Shown: positions 46,340-56,531, counted from the first letter of the stretch. The stretch: 64,000 nucleotides of DNA from Arenibacter catalasegens (GCF_002909235.1 NZ_PHQQ01000004.1:124001-188000), one strand, 5' to 3'. The notes: a model not told the origin generated them from the letters alone. Numbers and translations: made by a program.

Positions 46340-47029
46340 ATGCGAACCTTGTTAAGATTTTCTTATTTATTAATCATTTTTTGCGTGTCTTGCGGGGATC
46401 TGGGAACCAAAAAATCGGATTCTGAAGAAAAAGGGAAAAATGGTTCTGAAAACGTTGTTGGGACCACGACTGAAAAGAAGGTCATTTTGTTTTTTGGAAA
46501 CAGTTTAACTGCCGGAATGGGGCTCGACCTCAATGAGGCGTTTCCTGCATTGATCCAAGGCAAAATAGATTCATTGCAATTGCCCTACAATGTAATAAAT
46601 GCAGGTTTAAGTGGTGAAACTACGGCAAGTGGTAAAAATAGGATCAGTTGGGTGTTAAATTCAGATATAGATGTATTTGTATTGGAACTTGGTGCAAATG
46701 ATGGGCTACGTGGTATTCCCTTGGAGGAAACGCGTAAAAACTTGGAGGAAATTATAGATGTGGTACACCATAAAAACCCAAATACGACCATAATTTTGGC
46801 GGGAATGCAAATTCCTCCCAATATGGGTCAGGAATATACTGCAGAATTTAGGGATATATTTCCTTCACTTGCACAACAGTATAATATTGGCCTAATCCCA
46901 TTTCTTTTGGAAGATGTAGCTGGAAATCCGGATCTGAATCAGGCAGATGGCATACACCCCACTGCAGAGGGACAAAAGATAGTAGCCAATAATATTTGGC
47001 CTATAATTGCCAAGGCTATTAAAAAATAA
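46340..47029 (+). CDS. TesA-like GDSL arylesterase/lysophospholipase lipoprotein
   Basis: Start chosen at 46340 (MRTLLRFSYLLIIFCVSC) because it gives a clean lipoprotein signal with Cys at residue 18; the frame begins nine codons earlier. 230 residues. SGNH hydrolase blocks are present: LFFGNSLTAGMGL (nucleophile Ser), GLSGETTASG, VLELGANDGLRG, and DGIHPTAEGQ with the catalytic Asp and His. It cleaves thioesters, lysophospholipids or small esters in the periplasm. It is divergent from the YbbAP-like ABC transporter with a 72-bp gap, a gene arrangement shared with enterobacteria. Confidence 0.9.
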   Translation: MRTLLRFSYLLIIFCVSCGDLGTKKSDSEEKGKNGSENVVGTTTEKKVILFFGNSLTAGMGLDLNEAFPALIQGKIDSLQLPYNVINAGLSGETTASGKNRISWVLNSDIDVFVLELGANDGLRGIPLEETRKNLEEIIDVVHHKNPNTTIILAGMQIPPNMGQEYTAEFRDIFPSLAQQYNIGLIPFLLEDVAGNPDLNQADGIHPTAEGQKIVANNIWPIIAKAIKK

Positions 47030-47250
47030 TGAGTATCTATTTTAAATAGCCCTTGCAGCCAAATTTTTCCTCATTAAAATTAAGATTACTGGACAACTTG
47101 ATATAGCTTGCCCTATAGATAGTTGTCCCATAGATAAAATACAATAGCCAAAATAACGTTTGTATTGAGCAATCCAGGTTAATTAATATTTTACCAATTA
47201 GTTTAACCAAGGATATTATATATTTTGACCAATAAGCTAACCAACATATA

Positions 47251-49611
47251 ATGGCAGACTCCCAGGAACAAATAAATCTCCTTTTAGAAAAGCTCGAACT
47301 ATTGTTAAGGAGACAGGACGAATTTTCAAAGGAAATAAATACTTTACGCACAGATATCAATTCCTTAAGAGGATCCAAAGAAGATGCAAGCCTCCCAGAA
47401 GTAATTTCTTCTATGCCCCCAGTGCAAGGCAAAGAATTGACTGAAAAGGTATTGCCAACTTCACCAGTAGTTTCTCAGCAAAAAAACACCAATGCTGGAA
47501 ATGATCTGCCTAGAGCAAAAAACACACCAAAATTAAAATCGGATATTGAAAAATTCATAGGCGAAAACCTTATCAATAAAATAGGTATTGTTATTACTGT
47601 AATCGGGGTAGCTATTGGTGCAAAATACACTATTGAACATGATCTTATAAGTCCACTGACAAGAATAATTTTAGGCTATTTGGCCGGAGCTGGACTCTTG
47701 GGGTTTGGAATAAAATTAAAAGTAAAATACGAAAATTATAGTGCTGTATTGGTTAGTGGCGCCATGGCCATTTTGTATTTTATAACATTTGCGGCCTATA
47801 GTTTCTATGCACTTTTCCCTCAACTATTGGCCTTTGCAATTATGGTTGTTTTTACTGTTTTTACAGTCGTGGCTGCCTTAAATTATAATAGGCAGGTCAT
47901 TGCCCTTATCGGCTTGGTAGGAGCATACGCCATCCCATTTTTGTTGAGTGAAGGTTCAGGGGAAGTGAGGGTTCTTTTTAGTTATATGGGTATCATCAAG
48001 ATAGGGATACTAATTATCGCCTTTAAAAAATATTGGAAACCGGTATACTATTCGTCTTTTGGTTTAACATGGGTCATGTTCCTTTTTTGGTACCTGATAA
48101 ATTATAAAATGGAGGACCATTTCGGAATAGCCTTGACTTTTTTAAGCCTATTTTTCATTATATTTTATTTGGCCTTTTTAGGCTACAAACTACTTCAGAA
48201 AGAAAAATTTGGGATTACGGATGTAATACTCCTGTTGTTGAATTCAATTATTTTTTATGGGTTGGGTTATGCCATTCTAAGCAGTCATGAGACAGGAAAA
48301 CAACTCTTGGGATTATTTACTTTAGGAAACGCGTTAATACACTTTGCCGTAGGTATTTTAATCTATCGTCAAAAATTGGCTGATGTAAATTTGTTTTATT
48401 TTATTATTGGTTTGGTCTTAGTCTTTATAACCATTGCTGTACCTGTTCAACTAGACGGAAATTGGGTGACGCTGTTGTGGGCGGGAGAGGCCACTTTATT
48501 ATTTTGGATTGGGCGATCTAAAAATGTGCCTATTTATGAAAAACTATCTTATCCATTGATGATATTAGCCTTATTGAGCATTTTTGAGGACTGGTCGTGG
48601 GTTTATGGTAGATACGTTCCGGAAATAAGTGGAACAAGGATTACTCCCTTACTTAATATTAATTTTCTAACCTCATTACTGATAATATCCGCTTTTGGAT
48701 TCATGTACTGGATTGATTTAAAGCATAGGTATTCCTCCACAATTACATCAAGGAACACTTACTTGACAATAATCTCCAAGTCCATTCCCATCATTTTAGG
48801 GCTAATAATATATTTTGCATTCAGGATAGAAATAACTACTTATTGGAATCAATTATACTTGGATTCCGCTCTCGTTATTTCGCCAGAGGGCCAAGAACAC
48901 CCAAATTACCTTTGGAATTACGATATTAGAAAATTAAGTAATATTTGGACCATTAACTATACCTTATTGTTTGTCTCGGTACTTTCCATCATTAATATTA
49001 AAAAAATAAAAAATCAACAATTAGGTGTAATCAATATAGTTTTAAATTGTCTTGTTATTATTTTCTTTTTATTTGTCGGGCTTTATGAATTAAGTGAACT
49101 GCGGGAAAGTTACCTGTCCAGTAACACCAGCGAATACTATCAGATTGGTGTTTGGAATATTATAATGCGATATGTCTCCTATGTTTTTGTTGGTATTACG
49201 CTACTCGCCACTTATTATTACAGCAAACAAGAATTTCTAAAGCTTCGTTTAAACCTTGGCCGTGATCTTTTATTATATATTTCAATATTATGGATTTCAA
49301 GCAGTGAATTGATCAATTGGATGGATTTATTCGAATTTACACAGTCCTATAAATTAGGTCTTAGCATATTATGGGGGCTTTTTGCACTACTTCTCATAGT
49401 TTTGGGAATTTGGAAAAACAAAAAACATCTACGTATAATGGCCTTTGCCTTATTTGGAATTACCTTGGCAAAGCTTTTCTTATATGATATATCCCATCTG
49501 GATACCATTGCGAAAACTATCGTCTTTGTTTCATTGGGTATTCTATTATTGATTATTTCCTTTTTGTACAATAAATACAAACATATTATAACTAATGAAT
49601 CGGAGGAATAA
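47251..49611 (+). CDS. DUF2339 multi-spanning membrane protein
   Basis: 786 residues. The N-terminal 50 residues form a short coiled coil (INLLLEKLELLLRRQDEFSK), a polar linker follows, and then the family's opening segment (FIGENLINKIGIVITVIGVA) starts about twenty hydrophobic helices that reach the C-terminus. DUF2339 proteins are large integral inner-membrane proteins of unknown function. The next gene, a DUF3999 protein, overlaps its 3' end by 17 bp, and this pairing is typical, suggesting a two-protein system. No promoter box could be assigned with confidence in the 220 bp upstream. Confidence 0.9.
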   Translation: MADSQEQINLLLEKLELLLRRQDEFSKEINTLRTDINSLRGSKEDASLPEVISSMPPVQGKELTEKVLPTSPVVSQQKNTNAGNDLPRAKNTPKLKSDIEKFIGENLINKIGIVITVIGVAIGAKYTIEHDLISPLTRIILGYLAGAGLLGFGIKLKVKYENYSAVLVSGAMAILYFITFAAYSFYALFPQLLAFAIMVVFTVFTVVAALNYNRQVIALIGLVGAYAIPFLLSEGSGEVRVLFSYMGIIKIGILIIAFKKYWKPVYYSSFGLTWVMFLFWYLINYKMEDHFGIALTFLSLFFIIFYLAFLGYKLLQKEKFGITDVILLLLNSIIFYGLGYAILSSHETGKQLLGLFTLGNALIHFAVGILIYRQKLADVNLFYFIIGLVLVFITIAVPVQLDGNWVTLLWAGEATLLFWIGRSKNVPIYEKLSYPLMILALLSIFEDWSWVYGRYVPEISGTRITPLLNINFLTSLLIISAFGFMYWIDLKHRYSSTITSRNTYLTIISKSIPIILGLIIYFAFRIEITTYWNQLYLDSALVISPEGQEHPNYLWNYDIRKLSNIWTINYTLLFVSVLSIINIKKIKNQQLGVINIVLNCLVIIFFLFVGLYELSELRESYLSSNTSEYYQIGVWNIIMRYVSYVFVGITLLATYYYSKQEFLKLRLNLGRDLLLYISILWISSSELINWMDLFEFTQSYKLGLSILWGLFALLLIVLGIWKNKKHLRIMAFALFGITLAKLFLYDISHLDTIAKTIVFVSLGILLLIISFLYNKYKHIITNESEE

Positions 49612-50830
49612 ATTTATTGGCTTTATAATACTAATGGCCTGTTCTCTTTCTTATGGGCAAATGGAGCAATATCAATACAAGAGATCAATCCAGGGAGTAA
49701 ATGACCAATGGCATAACATACCATTGCCAGATGCTGTTTTCGGCAAGGTTTCGAGTAATTTATCCGACCTAAGAATTTATGGGATAGCGAGCAATAATGA
49801 TACTATTGAAGTTCCCTACCTACTCCGTCTAAATTCTAAAAAAATTACGAGTAAGTCTATTGCTTTCAATATGGTGAATACATCCCATAACCACAATGGC
49901 TATTATTACACTTTTGAGGTGCCTACAGAGATGGCTATTAACCATATAAAACTGGATCTTAAGGATAAAAATTTCGATTGGAAAGTAGCCCTACAAGCTA
50001 GTCAGGAACAAACTGAATGGTTTACGCTAGTAGATGATTACCGTATTTTATCCATTCAAAATGGATTGACAGATTATAAATTTACAACCCTTACTTTCCC
50101 TAATTCCAAATACCACTACTATCGGTTGCTCATTAAGAGTAATAAAGACCCAAATTTAATAGCTGCCCAAATTTCGCATAATGAAATTATAGAAGGGATC
50201 TATAAAAACTATCCCGTAAAAACTCTAGACATTGATGAAAATAAAATAGAAAAAAATACGGAAATTATAGTTGATATAGGAAAATCTGTGGCTATTAGTG
50301 CCATTTCCTTTGGCGTACAAGAACAATATGATTTTTATAGACCAATTACTATATCCCAGATAATCGATAGTGTTAAAACTGAACAAGGATGGAAATACAA
50401 TTATAAAACCTTACTATCAAGTACTTTGAGTTCGTTGGAAGAAGGGGACTTTAATTTCCAAAGTTCTATTTTGCAGAAAATTAAAATTACTGTCTACAAT
50501 AGGGACAATCAGCCACTGACCTATGGAAATATTGAGGTAAAGGGTTATGCGCATGAGTTGGTTGCACGGTTTACAAGGGATGCTAGCTATTATCTTACTT
50601 ATGGCAATGATTATGATTCATTTCCTAACTATGATATTGCACAGTTTCCCGAAAATATCCCCGAAAACCTAATTCCGTTAAAGGTGGGGAATGAAGAAAT
50701 ATTAAAGAAAACACCAATTTTAGAGAAAGAACCTATTTTTAAAAACAAGGCATGGTTATGGGGAATCCTTACCCTTATCATAATTGTACTTGGATTGTTT
50801 TCTTTAAATATGATTAAGAAGAAGGATTAA
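49595..50830 (+). CDS. DUF3999 family membrane-anchored protein
   Basis: 411 residues. A signal peptide (ILMACSLSYGQ) is followed by beta-rich domains reminiscent of galactose-binding sandwiches (about 40-370) and a single C-terminal membrane helix (AWLWGILTLIIIVLGLFSL) with a Lys-rich cytoplasmic tail. The bulk is thus periplasmic. The gene overlaps the DUF2339 gene by 17 bp. Function unknown; co-occurrence with DUF2339 suggests a joint envelope role. Confidence 0.85.
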   Translation: MNRRNKFIGFIILMACSLSYGQMEQYQYKRSIQGVNDQWHNIPLPDAVFGKVSSNLSDLRIYGIASNNDTIEVPYLLRLNSKKITSKSIAFNMVNTSHNHNGYYYTFEVPTEMAINHIKLDLKDKNFDWKVALQASQEQTEWFTLVDDYRILSIQNGLTDYKFTTLTFPNSKYHYYRLLIKSNKDPNLIAAQISHNEIIEGIYKNYPVKTLDIDENKIEKNTEIIVDIGKSVAISAISFGVQEQYDFYRPITISQIIDSVKTEQGWKYNYKTLLSSTLSSLEEGDFNFQSSILQKIKITVYNRDNQPLTYGNIEVKGYAHELVARFTRDASYYLTYGNDYDSFPNYDIAQFPENIPENLIPLKVGNEEILKKTPILEKEPIFKNKAWLWGILTLIIIVLGLFSLNMIKKKD

Positions 50831-51375
50831 TTATAGAGTACCAAAGTTGATTTTTAGAATTTATTAAGGAACTATTATAAAAGCTGGAACAATTCGTCTT
50901 TCCTTTAATCATATGTTTTTTTTAATTACCTAACGGTTGTCCATAATTTACAGCCCATAATAGCCATGATTATGCAATTGTTAGGAGTTTAAAGGAGGAT
51001 TAATTAGTCCCTAACTGAGACTATAATATGTATCCACGTCACTTATGGAATCGATAAATACCATACATATTAGCTAACTTATTGGAAATCTTGCCAATAT
51101 TTATTGGTTATATTCGCTCAATATAATTGATAATTATTGCTAGTCTACATCTGGCACGAAACTTATTTCCAATCAAATCATCAAATACTTTAGGCCTTAA
51201 TACCTGCCAAATAAGTCCATTTTTTTGTTTTCGGATTAAATCGTTCCATATATTGATTTTCCAAAAATTTTCAATTGGGAAGCGCAACTATTCAGCTAGT
51301 AAATTGGTAGTGAGACAAGCCCATATACTCTCATTTAAATAAACATAAATTCTATATATTAATTTTTAATCGATT
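50831..51375. other. Intergenic region, no gene recognised
   Basis: 545 bp between the DUF3999 gene and the peptidase gene, both on the plus strand. It is very AT-rich. One 71-codon frame (51127-51342) lacks any recognisable feature. I could not identify a convincing promoter, terminator hairpin or RNA gene. Confidence 0.5.
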
Positions 51376-53226
51376 ATGACAAGAAACAAAATCACATTTC
51401 TATTTACATTTTTATTTGGAGTTCTATCCTTTGTTAGCGCCCAGAAAGGTGAAACTTTATCTGAAAAAAAATCCATTCCTATTTTCGAGAACGGTGAGGC
51501 ACAGGTCATAACTGGTTTTAGTGACGAAACAAAATGGATAACACATGATTTATGGGTTGAAACTGAATTTGATACCGATGGGGATGGCAAAAAGGATAGA
51601 ATGCATGTTTCGGTCACCAGACCCAATCAAACAGATACGGAAGGGCTTAAATTACCTGTAATTTACATAAGTAGTCCTTATTTTGCAGGTGTTGCCTCCA
51701 ATTTACAGGAAAGTCTATGGAATGTAAGGCACGAACTGGGAGCCAGTACAGGGGACCGTGTACATCCTGAAGTGGTACGGACTGGGGAAAGGCCGGTTAT
51801 TTCTAAATCCCATATCCAAACATGGGTACCCCGTGGTTATATAGTTGTGCATTCCTCTTCTCCAGGAACAGGGCTGTCCCAAGGGTCCCCAACAGTAGGT
51901 GGGGATAATGAATCCTTGGCACCAAAAGCGGTCATAGATTGGTTATGTGGACGTGCAAAAGGCTATACCGAACCTTACGGCAAAGAAAAGGTAAGGGCTT
52001 ACTGGTCTACCGGAAAAGTTGGTATGACAGGGACTTCCTATAATGGCACTATACCCTTGGCTGCAGCAACAACTGGAGTTAAGGGCTTGGAGGCCATTAT
52101 TCCAATTGCTCCAAATACTTCCTATTACCACTACTATAGATCCAATGGCCTCGTACGTTCCCCAGGTGGGTTTTTGGGTGAAGATATAGATGTACTCTAT
52201 GATTATATCCATAGTGGAGATGAAAGCAAACGCCCCTATAGCAATAGGGTTGTTAGGGATACCGAAATGAAAAACTGTATGGATAGGATAACAGGTGATT
52301 ATAACGATTTTTGGGCAGGACGGGACTATTTAAATGATTTAGGGCCCATGAAAGCTGCCATATTAATGGCGCACGGATTCAATGATTGGAATGTAATGCC
52401 GGAACATAGTTATAGAATTTATAAAGCAGCCAAGGCCAAAGGCTTGCCCACTCAGATTTATTATCACCAAAATGGTCATGGAGGGGAACCACCTTTAACC
52501 ATGATGAACAGGTGGTTTACCCGTTATCTACACGATGTTGAAAATGGAGTTGAAGAAGATGCCAAGGCATGGATAGTCCGTGAAAACGACGATAAAAAAA
52601 ATCCAACACCTTATAAGGATTATCCAAATCCAGATGCGGCTCCCGTAACCTTATATATGGAAAAAGGAGCCCCTGAGAAAGGCGGATTAAGTACAAGTCA
52701 AAAAGTAGGCCAAGGTGTGGAAACCTTAGTGGATAACTTTTCGTTTTCCGGAGCCACTTTGGCCCAAGCCGAAAACACAAACCATCGTTTACTATATGTT
52801 ACACCTATTTTATCAAATAATATCCATATTTCTGGAACTCCGAAAATAAGTATTTCCGTTTCTAGTAATAAAGCTGCCGCCAATTTATCGGTATGGTTGG
52901 TTTCCTTGCCTTGGAACGACAGAAAGAATGCCAAAATAACAGATAACATAATAACCCGGGGCTGGGCAGACCCGCAAAACCATAGCTCACTTACCCAAAG
53001 TGAACCATTGAAACCTGGGCAATTTTACAACTTAAGCTTTGAACTAATGCCAGACGATCAGATTATACCCAAAGGCCAGCAAATTGGACTTATGATCTTC
53101 TCTAGTGACAAGGAATTTACCCTTTGGCCCGAGCCAGGTACAGAATTATCCGTGGATTTGGATGCAACCACAATTAGTTTACCTGTTGTAGGAGGAGAGG
53201 AAGCCTTTAAAACTGTTACGGAATAA
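51376..53226 (+). CDS. Secreted S15/CocE-type X-Pro dipeptidyl-peptidase or acyl hydrolase
   Basis: 616 residues. Signal peptide MTRNKITFLFTFLFGVLSFV with cleavage after SA. The alpha/beta hydrolase core has the nucleophile in GMTGTSYNGTIPLAAA, the acid probably in HGFNDWNV and the His in YHQNGHGG, the order expected for the S15 family. The C-terminal beta-sandwich (about 430-610; GTPKISISVSSNKAAANLSV) is the PepX_C domain. Either it removes X-Pro dipeptides from peptides outside the cytoplasm or it hydrolyses esters as CocE does; the longer N-terminal part before the Ser motif (about 215 residues) resembles lactic acid bacterial PepX more than CocE. It is monocistronic, with a terminator after it. 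Confidence 0.85.
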   Translation: MTRNKITFLFTFLFGVLSFVSAQKGETLSEKKSIPIFENGEAQVITGFSDETKWITHDLWVETEFDTDGDGKKDRMHVSVTRPNQTDTEGLKLPVIYISSPYFAGVASNLQESLWNVRHELGASTGDRVHPEVVRTGERPVISKSHIQTWVPRGYIVVHSSSPGTGLSQGSPTVGGDNESLAPKAVIDWLCGRAKGYTEPYGKEKVRAYWSTGKVGMTGTSYNGTIPLAAATTGVKGLEAIIPIAPNTSYYHYYRSNGLVRSPGGFLGEDIDVLYDYIHSGDESKRPYSNRVVRDTEMKNCMDRITGDYNDFWAGRDYLNDLGPMKAAILMAHGFNDWNVMPEHSYRIYKAAKAKGLPTQIYYHQNGHGGEPPLTMMNRWFTRYLHDVENGVEEDAKAWIVRENDDKKNPTPYKDYPNPDAAPVTLYMEKGAPEKGGLSTSQKVGQGVETLVDNFSFSGATLAQAENTNHRLLYVTPILSNNIHISGTPKISISVSSNKAAANLSVWLVSLPWNDRKNAKITDNIITRGWADPQNHSSLTQSEPLKPGQFYNLSFELMPDDQIIPKGQQIGLMIFSSDKEFTLWPEPGTELSVDLDATTISLPVVGGEEAFKTVTE

Positions 53227-53328
53227 CTATTTAAATTAGGAAAATGGTCTAGGGCAGGTTAGGTCTTCTTTTTGAAATTATTACTTTTATAGTAGCACTA
53301 GGCCCAGTTGCCATAATTACTCAAAAAG

Positions 53329-53368
53329 AAAACTCCTTTTTCCAATATTTATGGAAAAAGGAGTTTTT
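53329..53368. terminator. Bidirectional terminator between the S15 peptidase and carB
   Basis: A perfect 16-bp inverted repeat (AAAACTCCTTTTTCCA at 53329-53344 and its complement at 53352-53367) with a 7-base loop, flanked by A and T runs, lies between two convergent genes. It can terminate transcription from both sides. Confidence 0.9.
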
Positions 53369-53415
53369 AAATTAAATAGGAAATAATATTTCCCTGAAAT
53401 CCGTAAATATTGGAT

Positions 53416-56268
53416 TTACTTGCTCAAATACATCTTACGTCTAGAGTACAAATTGTAAAATTCGTCGTCCTTTAGACTGTCTATAAACAAAATGCTCTCC
53501 CCTGTACTCTTCATTTCCGGACCTAAATTCTTATTTACATTCGGGAATTTATTAAAGGAAAATACAGGTTGTTTTATGGCATACCCTTCCAGTTGTGGAT
53601 TAAAAGTAAAATCTTTTACTTTTTTCTCACCCAGCATTACTTTGGTGGCGTAGTTTACATAAGGTTCCTTATAGGCTTTCGCTATAAAGGGTACCGTTCT
53701 GGATGCTCGTGGGTTAGCCTCTATAATATAAACAATATCCTCCTTAATTGCGAATTGAATATTGATTAACCCTACTGTGTTAAGAGCCAAGGCAATCTTC
53801 TTGGTGTGGTCCTTTATCTGCTGCATTACAAATTCACCTAGATTAAAGGGTGGTAAGGTAGCATTTGAATCCCCGGAATGGATTCCACAGGGCTCTATAT
53901 GCTCCATAATTCCGATAATGTAAACATCCTCTCCGTCACAAATGGCATCTGCCTCGGCTTCTATGGCTCCATCCAAATAGTGGTCCAACAATAATTTGTT
54001 GTTTGGTATTTTACGTAATAAATCCACTACATGAGATTCCAACTCTTCCTTGTTGATCACTATCTTCATTCCTTGTCCACCCAATACATATGATGGTCTT
54101 ACCAATAATGGGAAATCCAACTTGTCTGAAAGCGCCAAGGCTTCTTCGGCTGTTTCGGCTACGCCAAATGGGGGAAATGGAATATTGTTTTCCAATAATA
54201 AGTTTGAAAAACTTCCTCGATCCTCAGCTAAGTCTAATGCCTTAAAGCTAGTGCCGATTATTTTAATTCCATATTTATCCAATTTTTCAGCCAATTTAAG
54301 TGCCGTTTGTCCTCCAAGTTGAACAATAACGCCCTCTGGCTTTTCGTGTCTAATAATATCGTAAATGTGTTCCCAGAATACGGGCTCAAAATAAAGTTTG
54401 TCAGCGATATCAAAATCTGTAGAAACTGTTTCAGGGTTACAATTGATCATGATAGTCTCATAACCACATTCCGCTGCGGCCAATACACCATGTACACAAC
54501 AGTAATCAAATTCTATACCCTGCCCTATACGGTTGGGACCAGAACCAAGAACTACAATCTTTTTCTTATCGGTTACAATACTGTCGTTCTCTACATATCT
54601 CTTCCCATCCGGAGTTTCTATTTCCGCTTCAAAAGTAGAATAATAATAAGGTGTCATGGCCTTAAACTCTGCCGCACAGGTGTCTACCAATTTATAGATC
54701 CTATTAACATTTAAGGCTACACGTTTGTTGTATACCTCACTCTCATAGCAATCTAGCATATGGGCTATTTGCCTATCAGCAAACCCTTTTTGCTTGGCTT
54801 CCAACAAAAGATCTTTGGTAAGTGTGTCAATGTTATAGTTGGTGATTTCCTTTTCAAGTTGATAAAGCTCTTCGTATTGCTTTAAAAACCACATGTCTAT
54901 TTTCGTTATCTCATGAATCCTGCTCAGAGGAATGCCCATTTGTATGGCATCATAGATGACAAATACCCGATCCCAACTTGGAATCGTTAGTTTACTGATT
55001 ATTTCATCATAATTGGTGTACCCCTTACCATCCGCACCAAGTCCGTTCCTCTTTATTTCTAACGACTGTGTAGCTTTGTGCAGGGCTTCTTGAAATGACC
55101 GACCAATGCCCATTACCTCTCCAACAGACTTCATTTGAAGTCCTAAAGTTCTATCCGAACCTTCAAATTTATCAAAATTCCATCGTGGAATTTTTACAAT
55201 AACATAATCCAAGGTAGGTTCAAATAAGGCCGACGTAGATTTTGTAATTTGATTACTTAGTTCATTTAAATTATATCCAATGGCCAGTTTAGCGGCAATC
55301 TTGGCGATAGGATATCCTGTGGCCTTGGAAGCCAACGCAGAGGATCGGGAAACCCTAGGGTTAATTTCTATAGCAATAATGTCTTCCTTTTCATCTGGAC
55401 TTACCGCAAACTGCACGTTACATCCCCCTGCAAAATCTCCGATACTACGCATCATATGAATGGCCATATCCCGCATTCTCTGGAAGGTACTGTCAGATAA
55501 GGTCATAGCCGGCGCTACAGTTATAGAGTCTCCGGTATGGATCCCCATAGGGTCCATATTTTCAATGGTACAGATAATGACTACGTTGTCATTCTTATCC
55601 CTTAACAACTCCAATTCGTACTCCTTCCAGCCCATTAAGGCTTTATCGATCATCACCTCGTGAATAGGAGAAATTTCCAATCCAAGGCTTAGTAGCTCAT
55701 CAAAATCTTCTGCTTTGTACACTATGGAAGCTCCTGCCCCACCAAGCGTATATGAAGCCCTGATAACCAATGGAAAGCCAAATTCTTGGGCAATTTCCTT
55801 ACCTTTCAGAAAAGAAGTAGCGGTAGCTTGAGGCGCCATTCCTATGCCAATTTTTAACATTAGCTCACGGAATTTTTCCCGGTCTTCTGTAATGTTTATA
55901 GCATCTATATCTACTCCTATGATTTTTACTCCGAAATCTTCCCAAATTCCTTTAGTATCCGCTTCAATACAAAGGTTTAAAGCTGTTTGGCCACCCATGG
56001 TAGGCAAAACCGCATCTATGTTGGGATGTTTTTCCAGAATCTCCCTGATAGATTTTGTAGTCAAAGGTTTTAAGTATACATGATCGGCCATAGTAGGGTC
56101 GGTCATGATCGTAGCAGGGTTACTGTTGATGAGTATGGTTTCTATACCGTCTTCTCTTAATGATCTTAATGCCTGTGTACCTGCATAATCGAACTCACAA
56201 GCTTGACCAATAACAATGGGGCCTGAACCAATAATTAAAATAGAATTTAAATCTTTTCTTTTCGGCAT
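53416..56268 (-). CDS. carB: Carbamoyl-phosphate synthase large subunit lacking the allosteric domain
   Basis: 950 residues. Both ATP-grasp halves are present: SILIIGSGPIVIGQACEFDY and, in the second half, VVLGSGPNRIGQGIEFDYCC, each followed by EINPR/EANPR metal-binding segments and the central oligomerisation part. It makes carbamoyl phosphate from bicarbonate, ammonia from the small subunit and two ATP, for pyrimidine and arginine synthesis. The protein ends shortly after GPEMKSTGE, at the border to the C-terminal MGS-like allosteric domain (about 120-140 residues) that E. coli CarB (1073 residues) has. The stop is followed by a normal terminator and no remnant of the domain is visible downstream. 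The carA subunit is not in the window. Confidence 0.96.
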   Translation of the reverse strand: MPKRKDLNSILIIGSGPIVIGQACEFDYAGTQALRSLREDGIETILINSNPATIMTDPTMADHVYLKPLTTKSIREILEKHPNIDAVLPTMGGQTALNLCIEADTKGIWEDFGVKIIGVDIDAINITEDREKFRELMLKIGIGMAPQATATSFLKGKEIAQEFGFPLVIRASYTLGGAGASIVYKAEDFDELLSLGLEISPIHEVMIDKALMGWKEYELELLRDKNDNVVIICTIENMDPMGIHTGDSITVAPAMTLSDSTFQRMRDMAIHMMRSIGDFAGGCNVQFAVSPDEKEDIIAIEINPRVSRSSALASKATGYPIAKIAAKLAIGYNLNELSNQITKSTSALFEPTLDYVIVKIPRWNFDKFEGSDRTLGLQMKSVGEVMGIGRSFQEALHKATQSLEIKRNGLGADGKGYTNYDEIISKLTIPSWDRVFVIYDAIQMGIPLSRIHEITKIDMWFLKQYEELYQLEKEITNYNIDTLTKDLLLEAKQKGFADRQIAHMLDCYESEVYNKRVALNVNRIYKLVDTCAAEFKAMTPYYYSTFEAEIETPDGKRYVENDSIVTDKKKIVVLGSGPNRIGQGIEFDYCCVHGVLAAAECGYETIMINCNPETVSTDFDIADKLYFEPVFWEHIYDIIRHEKPEGVIVQLGGQTALKLAEKLDKYGIKIIGTSFKALDLAEDRGSFSNLLLENNIPFPPFGVAETAEEALALSDKLDFPLLVRPSYVLGGQGMKIVINKEELESHVVDLLRKIPNNKLLLDHYLDGAIEAEADAICDGEDVYIIGIMEHIEPCGIHSGDSNATLPPFNLGEFVMQQIKDHTKKIALALNTVGLINIQFAIKEDIVYIIEANPRASRTVPFIAKAYKEPYVNYATKVMLGEKKVKDFTFNPQLEGYAIKQPVFSFNKFPNVNKNLGPEMKSTGESILFIDSLKDDEFYNLYSRRKMYLSK

Positions 56269-56307
56269 TTTACTAGTTATTTATATATATGAAAGAGAGA
56301 ATTGGAC

Positions 56308-56343
56308 AAAAAAAAGGTGCTACTTCGGAAAAAGTAACACCTT
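56308..56343 (-). terminator. Terminator after rpmH
   Basis: On the minus strand AAGGTGTTACTT and AAGTAGCACCTT form a 12-bp stem with one mismatch around a short loop, followed by a run of eight T. It lies about 27 bp after the rpmH stop and ahead of carB. Confidence 0.8.
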
Positions 56344-56369
56344 ATTATTTTAAAAAAATAATTCAATCA

Positions 56370-56531
56370 TTATTTTTTGTGCTTCAGTTCCGAGGATACA
56401 GATAATTTCTTTCTTCCCTTTGCCCTTCTTCTAGCTAGAACTTTTCTACCATTGGCAGAAGCCATACGTTCTCTAAAACCATGTTTGTTTTTTCTCTTCC
56501 TTTTTGATGGTTGAAATGTTCTTTTGCTCAT
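56370..56531 (-). CDS. rpmH: Ribosomal protein bL34
   Basis: 53 residues, read from the minus strand (ATG at 56529-56531, TAA at 56370-56372). The start [20 protein letters not shown] and the centre [20 protein letters not shown] are unmistakable L34. The last nine residues ([10 protein letters not shown] region) are a longer tail than in E. coli L34 and are common in Bacteroidota. It is a basic component of the large ribosomal subunit. A terminator follows, so it is separate from carB. No dnaA, rnpA or yidC is adjacent, so the classical oriC neighbourhood is not kept. Confidence 0.95.
   Translation of the reverse strand: MSKRTFQPSKRKRKNKHGFRERMASANGRKVLARRRAKGRKKLSVSSELKHKK

Noticed and set aside
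56370..56531. rpmH as a sign of the replication origin
   Set aside because: Neither rnpA, dnaA, dnaN nor a DnaA-box cluster is nearby; the gene is flanked by carB and a DUF6263 gene.
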